Positions 18,532 to 28,061 of a stretch of DNA of 64,000 nucleotides are shown here, one piece after another (within the stretch, counting starts at the first letter, position 1; each line of letters opens with the position of its first letter). The stretch covers positions 1-64,000 of the IMG/VR virus record IMGVR_UViG_3300030119_000552; one strand, given 5' to 3'. Both the position numbers and the translations under genes were made by a program. The notes under the pieces were generated by a model that saw nothing but the letters and a program-made list of their open reading frames with translations, was not told where the DNA came from and ran no database searches. This DNA comes from a virus.

Positions 18532-19488
18532 TTAAAGTGTCTGAACTATTTGTGCGATTGTAGATGCAAAGGTAATTTCCTTATCAACCACCAAACTATC
18601 GTGATAGGTTTGTTGGTCAAGAAGAATTACAATACTTGCACTTTTGCCCGATGCGTATTCATCTACATTATCAAACAAAAACTTATATACATCGGTGAAG
18701 TCGTTTATTTGCTCATCGGCAATTAGTTGTCGTGCATCTTTCCATGCAGTTTTTTTATCTTTGGATGCAGTTTTTAGAATGTCCAACAATTTTAGTTTAT
18801 AGTCACCTTCAATAAGATCATCTTTGACAATCTCAAGTGTACCCTTAATACTATTTTGTTGTGCATTGTTGATTACCTTACGGATGTCTGGATAACCTTT
18901 ATTGACAAGCAATGCAATATCATCAGGTTGTGCTTTAACAGATTCCTTTGCAAGAATCTTTGCAAGATGAACTGCAACATCTTTACGATTGGGAGGAACG
19001 ATGTTGAATGTTTGGCAACGACTGACAATCGGTTCAATTATTTTTTCGTGGTAATTACAAGTAAGAATAAAACGAGTAGTAGCACTGAACTGCTCCATAA
19101 GATTTCTTAAAGCAGCCTGTGCATTACCTGTAAGAAAGTCACACTCATCAAGTAGAATAATCTTGAGGTCATTGAAACCCATACTACTTGCGAAAGACTT
19201 AATCTTTGTACGAACGGTATCTACATTGTTTTCGTCACTTGCGTTGATGTACAAATAATCACACGGAACTTGTTTGGTAATCAACTTACCTAAAGTTGTT
19301 TTACCCGTACCTGCTTTGCCATACAAAAGCAAATGAGGAATATCTTTAGTTTCAATCCAAGATGCTACTCGTTTCTTAAGAGGTTCGTTCCCAATATAAT
19401 CGGGTAAGTCTTTGGGTCTGTATTTTTCAACCCAAAGACTATTTTCCGATTCAACTGGAGACTGCGATGTTTCCTCTAAGAAATTCAT
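18532..19488 (-). CDS. clamp loader ATPase subunit (T4 gp44/RFC-small-like)
   Basis: AAA+ ATPase of 318 residues, the size of T4 gp44. Walker A is GKAGTGKTT at 57-65, Walker B LLDECD at 112-117 and the arginine-finger SRC motif at 156-158; WVEKYRPK near residue 19 is the typical RFC N-terminal box. It opens the sliding clamp encoded just upstream and places it on primer-template DNA for the phage polymerase. The start overlaps the clamp stop as TAATG. No obvious gp62-like small subunit is recognised; one of the small unknown genes near 20254-20872 could be diverged, but the sequence does not show it. Confidence 0.93.
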   Translation of the reverse strand: MNFLEETSQSPVESENSLWVEKYRPKDLPDYIGNEPLKKRVASWIETKDIPHLLLYGKAGTGKTTLGKLITKQVPCDYLYINASDENNVDTVRTKIKSFASSMGFNDLKIILLDECDFLTGNAQAALRNLMEQFSATTRFILTCNYHEKIIEPIVSRCQTFNIVPPNRKDVAVHLAKILAKESVKAQPDDIALLVNKGYPDIRKVINNAQQNSIKGTLEIVKDDLIEGDYKLKLLDILKTASKDKKTAWKDARQLIADEQINDFTDVYKFLFDNVDEYASGKSASIVILLDQQTYHDSLVVDKEITFASTIAQIVQTL

Positions 19489-20213
19489 TAATCGGTTGTT
19501 TGAACTTCAACCAAATAATAACTGCTACGAAAGTCACCCACTTCAAACTCAATGCTCGCAATTCCCTTGGAACTTACATTCAACACACTCTTTTCAGAGT
19601 CACTGTTGGCATTTAGAATTTCCTTAAGATACTTTGCGGAAAAACTTATGGGATCATCAAGTGTTCCCTTACCTTCATTGATGGCACTAAGAGATACACG
19701 ATTGCTATTGATTGTAGAATAACCAATTACCAGTTGAATGCCGTCTTTATTAGGCACAATGGTAAATGTGTCACAATCACTCAACGCACTTGCTGAACGA
19801 ACGAACTTCTTTGCAAAGTCGTTGCTAAAAGGAATTTGCAAATCAAATTCTGGCAAATCCTTTAGAGCAGGAACATTGGGGATTACTGCTAAGTCAGCAA
19901 GCATGAAGTTGACGCTAGTCGTGTCATCCGACACACCAATACTAACATTCTTTTCGTTCTTTTCAACGACTTCAACATTAATATCGTCACCAACAACAGA
20001 CAGTAACTGCTTTAACTTTGCAGTATCATAAACTCCTACTTCACCTTCTCCCAGTTCAAAATCCTTTACAGATACTTGACCAAGAACACTCTTGTCATCA
20101 GTGATAAAGGTGGTTTCGCATACGTTGTCTCCGTTGGTTTCCCACTTAACTGCTTCTACGTTACCATTAAGATTGTAACGTGAAATGAATTGTAGTACTT
20201 TTTCTTTTTTCAT
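19488..20213 (-). CDS. sliding clamp (T4 gp45-like)
   Basis: A 241-residue protein with the T4 gp45/PCNA-like pattern, close to the 228 residues of T4 gp45. The central IPFSNDFAKKFVRSASAL and the C-terminal SYYLVEVQ region match this family. It forms a ring that tethers the polymerase and, in T4, also couples replication to late transcription. It is the first gene after a perfect sigma-70-type promoter, with the -10 ending 7 bases before ATG, and the clamp loader follows with coupled start. Proteins elsewhere in the operon system end with FFAF-type tails that may bind it. Confidence 0.88.
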   Translation of the reverse strand: MKKEKVLQFISRYNLNGNVEAVKWETNGDNVCETTFITDDKSVLGQVSVKDFELGEGEVGVYDTAKLKQLLSVVGDDINVEVVEKNEKNVSIGVSDDTTSVNFMLADLAVIPNVPALKDLPEFDLQIPFSNDFAKKFVRSASALSDCDTFTIVPNKDGIQLVIGYSTINSNRVSLSAINEGKGTLDDPISFSAKYLKEILNANSDSEKSVLNVSSKGIASIEFEVGDFRSSYYLVEVQTTD

Positions 20214-20220
20214 AATTTAT

Positions 20221-20249
20221 ATAATAGTTTTTTTTGGTTTGCTTGTCAA
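20221..20249 (-). promoter_or_regulatory. sigma-70-type promoter of the sliding clamp gene
   Basis: On the minus strand: TTGACA (20244-20249), a 17-base spacer, TATTAT (20221-20226). The clamp ATG (20211-20213) follows after 7 bases, predicting a leaderless message. Confidence 0.85.
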
Positions 20250-20253
20250 CAAA

Positions 20254-20511
20254 TTAATCATCTGTTTCTTCAGAAGTTTTGATTGTTTCGTAACTATACC
20301 CATCTGTGTTGTTTGCACATTTCATTACTAATTCATGTACATAATGATTCAAGTCTTCCACAGAAATCGTAGATACATTTTTTTCTTTCTTTATCATGTC
20401 AATAAATTCATCATTGACTTCAAAAGTAAGTTCTGACTTGCCTTCTTCATCTGGTTCTACACTTAATACTTTAATGTGTGGTGTTTTATTTTCCGAGGTC
20501 GATTTTTCCAT
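20254..20511 (-). CDS. 85-residue acidic protein of unknown function
   Basis: Acidic, with a strand-rich middle (SELTFEVNDEFIDMIKK) and a serine/threonine/glutamate tail. Its 3' end lies 5 bases past the -35 element of the clamp promoter. It overlaps the upstream gene by 26 bases, suggesting coupled translation. No recognised family. Its place next to the replication genes is the only functional hint. Confidence 0.6.
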   Translation of the reverse strand: MEKSTSENKTPHIKVLSVEPDEEGKSELTFEVNDEFIDMIKKEKNVSTISVEDLNHYVHELVMKCANNTDGYSYETIKTSEETDD

Positions 20512-20872
20512 CTGTAACCATGCTCCTTAGTTGTGTGGGTAGTAATTTTATTTCTTTGTTCTTTGTATTTTTTAGTACAAGGTGATGACTATGAGTTTTT
20601 GCTTCCATGAAACTTTCAACATCAAAGAAATGAATGTCATCCAAGTAAGAAACTTCAAGTATTCGTTCACCTGGTTTCATGCTATTAATAGGATATAATA
20701 TATGTTCGTACATATGATTGTTTATCATGATAACATGGCAATTCATAAACGCAGAATACAACTTATAAAATCTTTTTTCTCGTTGAACTTCGTATATAGA
20801 GCCCATAGGTGGATTATACCTTTTGGGTTTATCGTATTCTTCTTCTATGTCAAATAAGTCTTCGTAAAACAT
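20486..20872 (-). CDS. 128-residue protein of unknown function
   Basis: Starts with an acidic segment, followed by a strand-rich body containing several histidines and tyrosines (MINNHMYEHI and HSHHLVL). The layout could be a small beta barrel, but no motif is decisive. It lies between the aminopeptidase gene and the replication genes on the same strand. The sequence before the ATG is an AT-rich TATATAC run, not the exact AT box. Confidence 0.6.
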   Translation of the reverse strand: MFYEDLFDIEEEYDKPKRYNPPMGSIYEVQREKRFYKLYSAFMNCHVIMINNHMYEHILYPINSMKPGERILEVSYLDDIHFFDVESFMEAKTHSHHLVLKNTKNKEIKLLPTQLRSMVTDGKIDLGK

Positions 20873-20912
20873 ATGTATATATTATAGTATATATGTATAT
20901 AAAAATCAACTA

Positions 20913-22031
20913 CTATTTTAGTAATTCATCTGGATTGAGTGGTATCAAATCACTCACCACAAACTCACCATCCTTACGAATAAGTTCATCGTCAAAGTAA
21001 ATTTCACCTCCACCATAATCTGGTCGTTGAATCTTCACCATATCCCAATGAACCTGTGAATCGTTTCCGTTGCTTGCATCGTCATAACATTGACCAGGTG
21101 TAAAGTGAAAACTTCCACCAATCTTTTCATCAAACAAAATGTCACGCATTGGGTGGACAACATAAGGATTAAATCCAATAGCAAACTCACCAATGTATCT
21201 TGCTCCGTCATCACTATCAAGAATCTCGTTTAGTGCTTCAGTGCTTGCATCATTATTTGCAGTTGCATTAATAATCTTTCCACTCTTGAATTCCAACCTA
21301 ATTCCGTCAAAGTCGCAACCACGATAAATTGTCGGAGCATTAAACTGAATGTGTCCTTCAACACTATTCTTTATAGGACAACTAAAAACTTCTCCGTCTG
21401 GAATATTATGTGTACCACCACAAGCAACTGCGTTGATATCTTTGATGGAGAAACGCAAATCGGTGTCATCACCTTTGATGTGAACCTTGTCCGCGTTCTG
21501 CATTCTTTTTTGTAGGTTGGTCATTCCAGGATTAAACTTGGCATAATCAAATGTACATACATCAAAGTAAAAGTTCTCAAATGCTTCGGTACTCATATTT
21601 GCTTGTTGTGCCATAGCAGGATGTGGCCATCTTAAAATACACCACTTGGTTTTGTTTACACGATAATCAAGATATGGTTTAGTAATCTTAGACATCATTG
21701 TTTTAATATCTGGATCAACATCACTTGTTTCGTATATATTATGAGAACCTGCGATAGCAATGTAAGCATCCATTTCTTGAATCTTGGGCATACTAAACTT
21801 CATAAAAATTTCCATTTGCTCTTTGGTTGCGTGAAGCATAATTTCACGACCTATACGACTCTGTGATGTTTGTACAAAAGGTATTCCTTCGTATTCACGA
21901 ACTGCACGAACGAGTGCAATTGTCATATTTTCCGGCACTTCTGTGTTGTCTATTAATACCTTTTCTCCTTTCTGTAAAGACACACTATGTCTTACAAGAA
22001 GATCTGCTAGTTTTGTATAATTTTGTTCCAT
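20913..22031 (-). CDS. M29-family aminopeptidase
   Basis: Full-length (372 residues) member of the M29 metallo-aminopeptidases (AmpS/PepS/aminopeptidase T type), cytoplasmic enzymes that remove N-terminal residues from peptides. The family metal ligands are visible: Glu214 in PDGEVFS, Glu282 in YIGEFAIG, His309 in GGSFHF, His328 and Asp330 in VHWDMV. It lies upstream of clamp-related genes on the same strand and downstream of the FkbM gene. Unexpected in a phage. It could finish peptide breakdown started by the phage ClpP, returning amino acids to the pool (inference). Confidence 0.9.
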   Translation of the reverse strand: MEQNYTKLADLLVRHSVSLQKGEKVLIDNTEVPENMTIALVRAVREYEGIPFVQTSQSRIGREIMLHATKEQMEIFMKFSMPKIQEMDAYIAIAGSHNIYETSDVDPDIKTMMSKITKPYLDYRVNKTKWCILRWPHPAMAQQANMSTEAFENFYFDVCTFDYAKFNPGMTNLQKRMQNADKVHIKGDDTDLRFSIKDINAVACGGTHNIPDGEVFSCPIKNSVEGHIQFNAPTIYRGCDFDGIRLEFKSGKIINATANNDASTEALNEILDSDDGARYIGEFAIGFNPYVVHPMRDILFDEKIGGSFHFTPGQCYDDASNGNDSQVHWDMVKIQRPDYGGGEIYFDDELIRKDGEFVVSDLIPLNPDELLK

Positions 22032-22042
22032 AGTTTTCTTTA

Positions 22043-22636
22043 TTACACTAGATTATCAAAAAACCAAATATCCTGTGGTTCGTAATCGTCTTCGACATAT
22101 ATAGAATAATTTTTATCTATCATATAATTTTTAAAATCTTGCTCGTCAATTCCGTGGGTGGGTGTGTGTATTATTTCCATTTTAATCTTTGACGGTCTGA
22201 TTGAAAAATCGTAAGCATACAAAATTTTAGCATCTCTGCCTTCTATATCTATTTTTAGAAAATCAATGCTCTTTACATTATACTCTTCTATAATTGAATT
22301 TAATGTTTTTACATTTACATCAAAAGTAATAGTAGGCCAATCTGGATTCAACTTCATGTTATTTGTATCAAGGTTTGTATTTCCTACTCCACGTTTCCAC
22401 ATGAAATCACCTATTTCATTTTGCTCTAACCATTGTGCATCATAATTTATAAATTGAGTTGTTCCATTGTAATCTAATACTGCACTATTTTCATAAAAAC
22501 AATTTTCAAATCTTTTTAATTTAGATAGATACCAATTGTCTGGTTCTATGAATATACCTGACCAACCTTGTTCTGCTAAACCAACTAAAGTATTAAAATT
22601 AGAAGTTCCTATTTCTATAAAAAATTTACTAATCAT
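22043..22636 (-). CDS. FkbM-family SAM methyltransferase
   Basis: A 197-residue Rossmann methyltransferase of the FkbM type. [11 protein letters not shown] at the start forms the SAM loop, FIEPDNW is the second strand acid, and TLNSIIEEY followed by [16 protein letters not shown] is the typical FkbM core. These enzymes O-methylate sugars and small molecules, often in glycan clusters. An ATATTTAT box lies 14 bases upstream. Its substrate could be a sugar of the phage glycan, but it is not inside the glycan cluster. Confidence 0.82.
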   Translation of the reverse strand: MISKFFIEIGTSNFNTLVGLAEQGWSGIFIEPDNWYLSKLKRFENCFYENSAVLDYNGTTQFINYDAQWLEQNEIGDFMWKRGVGNTNLDTNNMKLNPDWPTITFDVNVKTLNSIIEEYNVKSIDFLKIDIEGRDAKILYAYDFSIRPSKIKMEIIHTPTHGIDEQDFKNYMIDKNYSIYVEDDYEPQDIWFFDNLV

Positions 22637-22650
22637 TTAGAATAGTTTAT

Positions 22651-22658
22651 ATAAATAT
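22651..22658 (-). promoter_or_regulatory. ATATTTAT box upstream of the FkbM gene
   Basis: Coding-strand box 14 bases before the ATG at 22636, a wider spacing than usual. Confidence 0.4.
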
Positions 22659-22673
22659 GTAAATATATACAAG

Positions 22674-24104
22674 TTAAAAAGCAAAGAACTCTTTGCTTTT
22701 GTTTTTCTCGGAAGGTTGGTTTGGTGATTCTGCATCGTCAACTCTTGTTTTAGCAATGATAGCATAATCTTTTTCTTTTTCTATTCCGATATATTTTCTA
22801 TCGAGCATTTTAGCCGCAATACAAGTTGTTCCACTTCCAACAAACGGATCAACAACAACATCATTTTCACGACTTCCAAGTGTTATTAAATAACTCATTA
22901 GTTCAATGGGTTTAACGGTTGGATGAACATTTTGTTTTTCCGTGACAAATCTACCAGTAACATCGTGGTCGATTTTGCTATTGCTCATATCTTCTGCATT
23001 TCTTCTTCCTGGCATTGAAGAACTTTTCTTTTTAGGAAGATGTTCAAGACCTTTGTTTTTTTCTGCTTTGCTTGCTTTTGCAACAATCATAAAAGGAAAA
23101 GTCTTTTGAACACTTTCGGGCAATTTGTGTATTTGTGATTTCCACCAAGAATCTAAATCGTAAAAACGAGAAAACGATCCTTCGTCTCCGTAAGTTCTTC
23201 CGGCGGGTTTGCCTGTGCTTTCTTGCCAAATACCACCCGATCCACTTCCACTATCTGTGTGTTTTCCTTTGCTTCGTTTTACTCCGTCATTAAGTACATC
23301 GTCTTGTATAATTAAATTGGCTGCGAATCTTCCGTCTGGTTGTTTATATTCACCTGCACCACCTCGTTCAAAGCACTTGGTTTCTTTTTTTCTGTCGGAA
23401 GTCCACATATCCTTTCCTTCACGTGGTGTTGGATTTTTTGCATATGCTCCACCATCTAAACTTTCGTCCGTTGGAATTCTACAATCGTCTAACCAAGTAA
23501 TGCCTTTGCCATTTTTCATTGCTTGTTCAATATAAGATGATTCTTCAATAGGTTTCATTGCAACAAGCACAACTTCTACCGCAGGTTTAGGTTGATAACC
23601 TACATAAGACCCATCAAGTTCTTTTGCTTCATCAGATGTTGCTTCAAACTTTTCATATTCCGATTTGAATGAATCCTCTTTTCGTCCTGCGAGTTTTCCA
23701 TTCCATTCGGAGTTTTGTTTCCCCATTCCTTTGACTTTTCCTAAAGATTTTGCTTTTACTTTCAGTTTTTTATCAACTGCCCTACTAACATTTGTTGCTT
23801 TTGGAAATCCTGTTGCGTATGTCCAATAAATCGGAGTGAATCCAATATTGAATCCTGCGTCTTCTAAACGAACCATCATACGACTTTGTACATCTGAACG
23901 TGGTGCTGACATAACGAAACAGAATCCTCCTGGTTTCAAAACTCGTAAACACTCTTGCCAAATTTCTAATGCAGGAACTGCTTTGTCCCAATCACGATTC
24001 ATAAACGAGTATCCATAAGGTGGGTCTGTACAAACTAAGTCTACCGATTCGTCCTCAAGTTTCTTGAGAACTTTTAAACTATCTCCATTTATTATTTTAT
24101 TCAT
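22674..24104 (-). CDS. DNA methyltransferase, DPPY type, with FFAF tail
   Basis: A 476-residue DNA amino-methyltransferase. TDPPYGYSF near the N-terminus is the catalytic motif, of the N6-adenine form. DPFVGSGTTC near the C-terminus binds SAM, and TVKPIELM before it is typical. The long lysine/glycine-rich middle is the target-recognition region. The start at 24104 (MNKIINGDSL) is preferred to an upstream ATG inside the preceding gene. It follows the polymerase and another methyltransferase in one operon. The last residues are KSKEFFAF, nearly the same as the polymerase end (NAQKFFAF), which suggests a shared sliding-clamp-binding peptide. Confidence 0.88.
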   Translation of the reverse strand: MNKIINGDSLKVLKKLEDESVDLVCTDPPYGYSFMNRDWDKAVPALEIWQECLRVLKPGGFCFVMSAPRSDVQSRMMVRLEDAGFNIGFTPIYWTYATGFPKATNVSRAVDKKLKVKAKSLGKVKGMGKQNSEWNGKLAGRKEDSFKSEYEKFEATSDEAKELDGSYVGYQPKPAVEVVLVAMKPIEESSYIEQAMKNGKGITWLDDCRIPTDESLDGGAYAKNPTPREGKDMWTSDRKKETKCFERGGAGEYKQPDGRFAANLIIQDDVLNDGVKRSKGKHTDSGSGSGGIWQESTGKPAGRTYGDEGSFSRFYDLDSWWKSQIHKLPESVQKTFPFMIVAKASKAEKNKGLEHLPKKKSSSMPGRRNAEDMSNSKIDHDVTGRFVTEKQNVHPTVKPIELMSYLITLGSRENDVVVDPFVGSGTTCIAAKMLDRKYIGIEKEKDYAIIAKTRVDDAESPNQPSEKNKSKEFFAF

Positions 24105-24993
24105 AACTAAAAAACTTATTTGAGTTAACACGAAGTTTGTCTTGCTCACAATACTCAGGTATTTCATATTCACCTTGTTTGCGGAAAACCATAATATATT
24201 CGTGTATTTTACTTGTATATCTTTTGCTTGCTACTTTCGCACATTGAACATAAGCAAACGGACTAAGATTCTTCATAATGATTGTATCGTGATGAATCAT
24301 TCCTTCATTTACAAATGCAGTAATCAAGTCCGAGTGAAATGAATGCAGTCCACTTCCATCTATAGCTCTCCAGTCTGCGACTACCCATACACAAAACGCA
24401 CCTGGTTTCAAAACACGATTTACATTGCGACCACACTTTTGAATTTGATCCATAAAATCGTTGTAAGTTTCACATTCACTTAATTGATTTTTTGCGGTTT
24501 CATACTTTTCAAGATTATGATACGGAGGACAAGTAAACACCAAATCAGCAGTTTCATTTTGTGTGTGAAGCATTTCTGTTCCATCACAATTAAAAAGTTT
24601 AGGGGATACCTTGAACTTTTCAAAATGCCTCGTACATCGTGTATATGTTTGTTGTGATACTTCATAACCTTGATAGTCACGACCTAGTTTACAAGCAACC
24701 ATAGCACGGGTAGCACGACCTGCAAATGGGTCTACAACTATACTTCCACGCATACTCCAATAATTAAGTATTTGTTCTGCTACACCCGCATGAAATTCAC
24801 TGAATCTAAGACCAGGAAGATTCTCCGCATCTAAACTTCTTTTTCTTTCACAAATGCCATCGTCAAGATACGCTTCCGGCCACTGTTCACGATGATCACG
24901 ACTTGGTTCTAATACACTCAAAGGCAACCAACCGAATTGTTCATCAATTCTACAATCTTTTCTGATTGGAAGTATTTGATTATAGTTTGCCAT
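24097..24993 (-). CDS. DNA methyltransferase, CPPY type, with FF-containing tail
   Basis: A 298-residue methyltransferase with SAM motif VVDPFAGRAT near residue 88 and catalytic motif FTCPPYHN near 154, so the order is I then IV, unlike its downstream neighbour. The tail ends NKFFSYE, again an FF pair at the extreme C-terminus, like the polymerase and the next methyltransferase. Its start overlaps the polymerase stop as TAATG, so it is co-translated with the replicative polymerase. That placement and tail suggest methylation tied to the replication fork (inference). The base modified cannot be read with certainty. Confidence 0.85.
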   Translation of the reverse strand: MANYNQILPIRKDCRIDEQFGWLPLSVLEPSRDHREQWPEAYLDDGICERKRSLDAENLPGLRFSEFHAGVAEQILNYWSMRGSIVVDPFAGRATRAMVACKLGRDYQGYEVSQQTYTRCTRHFEKFKVSPKLFNCDGTEMLHTQNETADLVFTCPPYHNLEKYETAKNQLSECETYNDFMDQIQKCGRNVNRVLKPGAFCVWVVADWRAIDGSGLHSFHSDLITAFVNEGMIHHDTIIMKNLSPFAYVQCAKVASKRYTSKIHEYIMVFRKQGEYEIPEYCEQDKLRVNSNKFFSYE

Positions 24994-27500
24994 TAGAAAG
25001 CAAAAAACTTTTGAGCATTTGCAAGATTCTCACTTGCAAAGTCCCAACTAAGTGCATCATAAAAGTCACGCAACTTTCCTTCAAGTTCTCGTTCAAACAA
25101 TTTATCTTTGTCTGCATACTTTTCAATGAACTCTAGTAACTCGGGTGGATCATCATAACCACGAAATGCAAGTGCATCTAAACCAAGTTCATTGTTCTTC
25201 AAATAAATCCACTTGATTTTCTCACCATCACGAATTGGTTCACTTTGAATATTAAATTTTCTAAGAAACTGATTATGAATGATACTAGACTTAACGTGTG
25301 CGGGTGTGCTTTTTGCACACTCACCCATAACTGCACCTTTATCCATCATCTTTACATACTTGGATATATTCTTAACGGCACTTGTTTTTGCAATATCATC
25401 AACTGATTCGTTCTTGACTTGCTTTTTGAGTGTAACAATCTTTTCATCAATTTCTTCTTTCGGTACATCCTTCAAAATATCTTTGAGGATTTCCGTCATA
25501 AACTCACGAAACCTTGTTGGAAAACTACTACGCACAACATCAAGACCCTTTACTTCCAATTCGTCACAAGTAACACCATTGTTATTGATAATCCATTGTG
25601 CATATCGTTTTTTTGCTAACCACATACTTGCTTTTGCAATCACTTCTTGTTTAATGTCATACCGATGCTCTTCAATATTAAAGAAACGTTTTGCCATTAC
25701 ATCATAACTTTTATTAATGAAAGTTTGTACGTTATCTGCGACTTCAAGAATTGCGGTTGCCATTTCATTGTCATTTTTAACATCAACATGAGGCATCGTT
25801 TTTTCTACGATAGGCAATGCCGAAAAGAAAACTGAATCAGTATCAATGTAAATGCAATGATCTTCGGTGTCACCAAGAATTTTGTTGTAATAGTGATTGG
25901 CAATTTTGCGACTGAACTTAATCACGGACACACCCGTGGTTGTAACTGCTTCTGCATTGTCCACGTCATAAAAACGAAAGATAGGCAAACCAAGAACACC
26001 ATACAATGAATTAAGAAGAATCTTTTGAACGTGCTGACGTCGTTTGTAAAACACGTACTTGGCATCGTCACCTGCATTACCATACTCTTTCATTTTGTTC
26101 TTAAACTCAACCCGTTGATTGAACCATTGATCAAGAATCGCAGGAATAAGTCCGACCTTTTCTTTGGTATACATAACTCCATTACTGCTGATAGAAAGAT
26201 TGTTATCTTTTAGAAATGTCTTGAACTCACCTGCTGAATATGTTTCACCACGAAATCCTACTTCAGTTTGCTCTCCGTCACAAAACTTTTCAGGACTCCA
26301 ATTATCAACAACACCCACTTTGGTTTCGGGTGAAATATTCGTGGACATAATAATAGATGGATACAGAGAAGTTAAATCCAAGTCAAACACCCACTTATAT
26401 TTACCAGGTGTCGGTGCAGCCACATACGCACCACTAAACTTCTTGGATTCGTCTCCTTTGATTTCATTGAATCGTTCACGGCCGTTTGGGTCTTTATTTG
26501 GTGCGACCAAATTGTGTCTGCGAAGATAAGTAAGCAACGCACCTTCAAGGTAACGAGAAGAAAATAATATATCTTCATACGGAACATGACCAACATGACA
26601 AATACTACGAGTCAATTCAATGAGTTCCATTTTTTTGTCAATCTCAACAACAATCTTCACGTCATTCAAATTGTATTCAATAAACTTCTCAATATCTTTC
26701 GCAAACAAATCATCGAGGTTACCTTCATATTCAATTTTACCTAATCCAACTTCTTTGCGACCAATCGCATCCAAACGATAACTTGGTTCAACACTAAATG
26801 TAAAGTTCTTGTATAATGCAAGATAATCCAAGCAACTAACACCTGCAATTACAATTCGTTTCTTGAACTGATGATAATACGCATGACCAATTGGACTTAA
26901 TCTGCTTGCTTCTTCTTGTCCTAAAACTCTTGCAAGTCTGCGATACAAATAAGGAACATCAAAGAAATCAATGTTCCAACCCGTCAAAATTGTCGGACTA
27001 ATCTCTTGGTAAAAATCAAGAAAGTGAGAAAGCATTGCTCGTTCATTATCATAAGAGTAAACTGAAACTTCTTCATTAGAATAGTCTGTGATTTTATCTT
27101 CTTTATCGAGAATCAGCACCACATAATTATTGGAACAACTATCGTGCCATGCGATAGAGGTAACGGGATTGTTTGCTTTCTCGGTGTCAGGCAATTCACC
27201 TTCCATGCTTACCTCAATATCAAAATTCATAACGCAATGACCGGTACTTGGTTCATCATCGTCTTCGTACAAATCAATTAAATTACGAGTCTCAACAGGA
27301 ACATCAGATTCAAACAAACCTTCATCTTCATACCTATAACGAGTAACTTTCTCAAGTTTGTCACCATACATACTGCGATACATTCCGTGTGGAGATTTTT
27401 TGTATGCGTATGGTTTGTTCTTGAATGTTACCAACCCTTGTTTGTCATCCCACAGAAAAACCATGTTGTCTTTTTTACTTACAAAAATATTTTGATACAT
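24993..27500 (-). CDS. family B replicative DNA polymerase (T4 gp43-like)
   Basis: The 835-residue polymerase has Exo I (FDIEVS, 93-98), Exo II (GWNIDFFD, 174-181), Exo III (YNLND, 276-280), Pol A (DLTSLYPS, 375-382), Pol B (KILLNSLYG, 493-501) and Pol C (YIDTDS, 551-556). Both the proofreading and polymerase aspartates are present, so it should be active. It is slightly shorter than the 898 residues of T4 gp43. The C-terminus NAQKFFAF resembles the clamp-binding tail of T4-type polymerases. It is the first gene after a consensus sigma-70-type promoter with a predicted leaderless start, and is followed by two methyltransferases in the same operon. Confidence 0.97.
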   Translation of the reverse strand: MYQNIFVSKKDNMVFLWDDKQGLVTFKNKPYAYKKSPHGMYRSMYGDKLEKVTRYRYEDEGLFESDVPVETRNLIDLYEDDDEPSTGHCVMNFDIEVSMEGELPDTEKANNPVTSIAWHDSCSNNYVVLILDKEDKITDYSNEEVSVYSYDNERAMLSHFLDFYQEISPTILTGWNIDFFDVPYLYRRLARVLGQEEASRLSPIGHAYYHQFKKRIVIAGVSCLDYLALYKNFTFSVEPSYRLDAIGRKEVGLGKIEYEGNLDDLFAKDIEKFIEYNLNDVKIVVEIDKKMELIELTRSICHVGHVPYEDILFSSRYLEGALLTYLRRHNLVAPNKDPNGRERFNEIKGDESKKFSGAYVAAPTPGKYKWVFDLDLTSLYPSIIMSTNISPETKVGVVDNWSPEKFCDGEQTEVGFRGETYSAGEFKTFLKDNNLSISSNGVMYTKEKVGLIPAILDQWFNQRVEFKNKMKEYGNAGDDAKYVFYKRRQHVQKILLNSLYGVLGLPIFRFYDVDNAEAVTTTGVSVIKFSRKIANHYYNKILGDTEDHCIYIDTDSVFFSALPIVEKTMPHVDVKNDNEMATAILEVADNVQTFINKSYDVMAKRFFNIEEHRYDIKQEVIAKASMWLAKKRYAQWIINNNGVTCDELEVKGLDVVRSSFPTRFREFMTEILKDILKDVPKEEIDEKIVTLKKQVKNESVDDIAKTSAVKNISKYVKMMDKGAVMGECAKSTPAHVKSSIIHNQFLRKFNIQSEPIRDGEKIKWIYLKNNELGLDALAFRGYDDPPELLEFIEKYADKDKLFERELEGKLRDFYDALSWDFASENLANAQKFFAF

Positions 27501-27508
27501 TGCAAACT

Positions 27509-27537
27509 ATTATATCGGAAGTTATATAAAAAGTCAA
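27509..27537 (-). promoter_or_regulatory. consensus sigma-70-type promoter of the DNA polymerase gene
   Basis: On the minus strand: TTGACT (27532-27537), a 17-base spacer, TATAAT (27509-27514). The polymerase ATG (27498-27500) follows after 8 bases. The -35 overlaps the last codons of the dUTPase gene. Confidence 0.88.
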
Positions 27538-28061
27538 GCACCAGTGCTTCCAAACCCACCAGTTCCTCTGTCTGTTTCCGACAAATCTTCTGCAATTTCA
27601 AATTCAACAGAGTGCGTTTCGGCAACTACGAGTTGGGCAATTCTGTCTCCTTTTGAATAAATTTTGTCCATATTTACATTAGTGTACAACGGAATTGTTG
27701 CTTGGTGTCCATGAATTCTTGCATATACATCTTCTGGTTGTATAATATATTTGAAACGAACAAGCAATTCTCCACGATATCCTGCGTCAATTAAGCCAAC
27801 TGAATTAGCAAGCATAAGATTTTTATTGCTGATACTGCTTCTTGGAAATATGTTAGTGTGATAAACTTTTTCATCTACGCATGGTTCAATATATAAATCC
27901 GTATGATATTGTATATAGTCAATTCGTGACCATGCTTGCATCTCTTCATTGTATTCTCCTGCAATTGCTGGATGAGAGGATGCCACAATATCATATCCGA
28001 CATCGTATGACGTTAAATTTTTTGGTATAATACTTCCAGTATTTTTTACTTTAATTTTCAT
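27534..28061 (-). CDS. dut: dUTPase
   Basis: Trimeric-type dUTP pyrophosphatase (175 residues) hydrolysing dUTP to dUMP, keeping uracil out of DNA. All five family motifs are readable: YDVGYDI (I), PRSSIS (II), GLIDAGYRGELLV (III), GDRIAQLVV (IV) and RGTGGFGSTG (V, the C-terminal arm closing the site). Two insertions make it longer than the ~150-residue norm. The gene overlaps the upstream P-loop-like gene by 11 bases, and its 3' end carries the polymerase promoter. Confidence 0.96.
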   Translation of the reverse strand: MKIKVKNTGSIIPKNLTSYDVGYDIVASSHPAIAGEYNEEMQAWSRIDYIQYHTDLYIEPCVDEKVYHTNIFPRSSISNKNLMLANSVGLIDAGYRGELLVRFKYIIQPEDVYARIHGHQATIPLYTNVNMDKIYSKGDRIAQLVVAETHSVEFEIAEDLSETDRGTGGFGSTGA

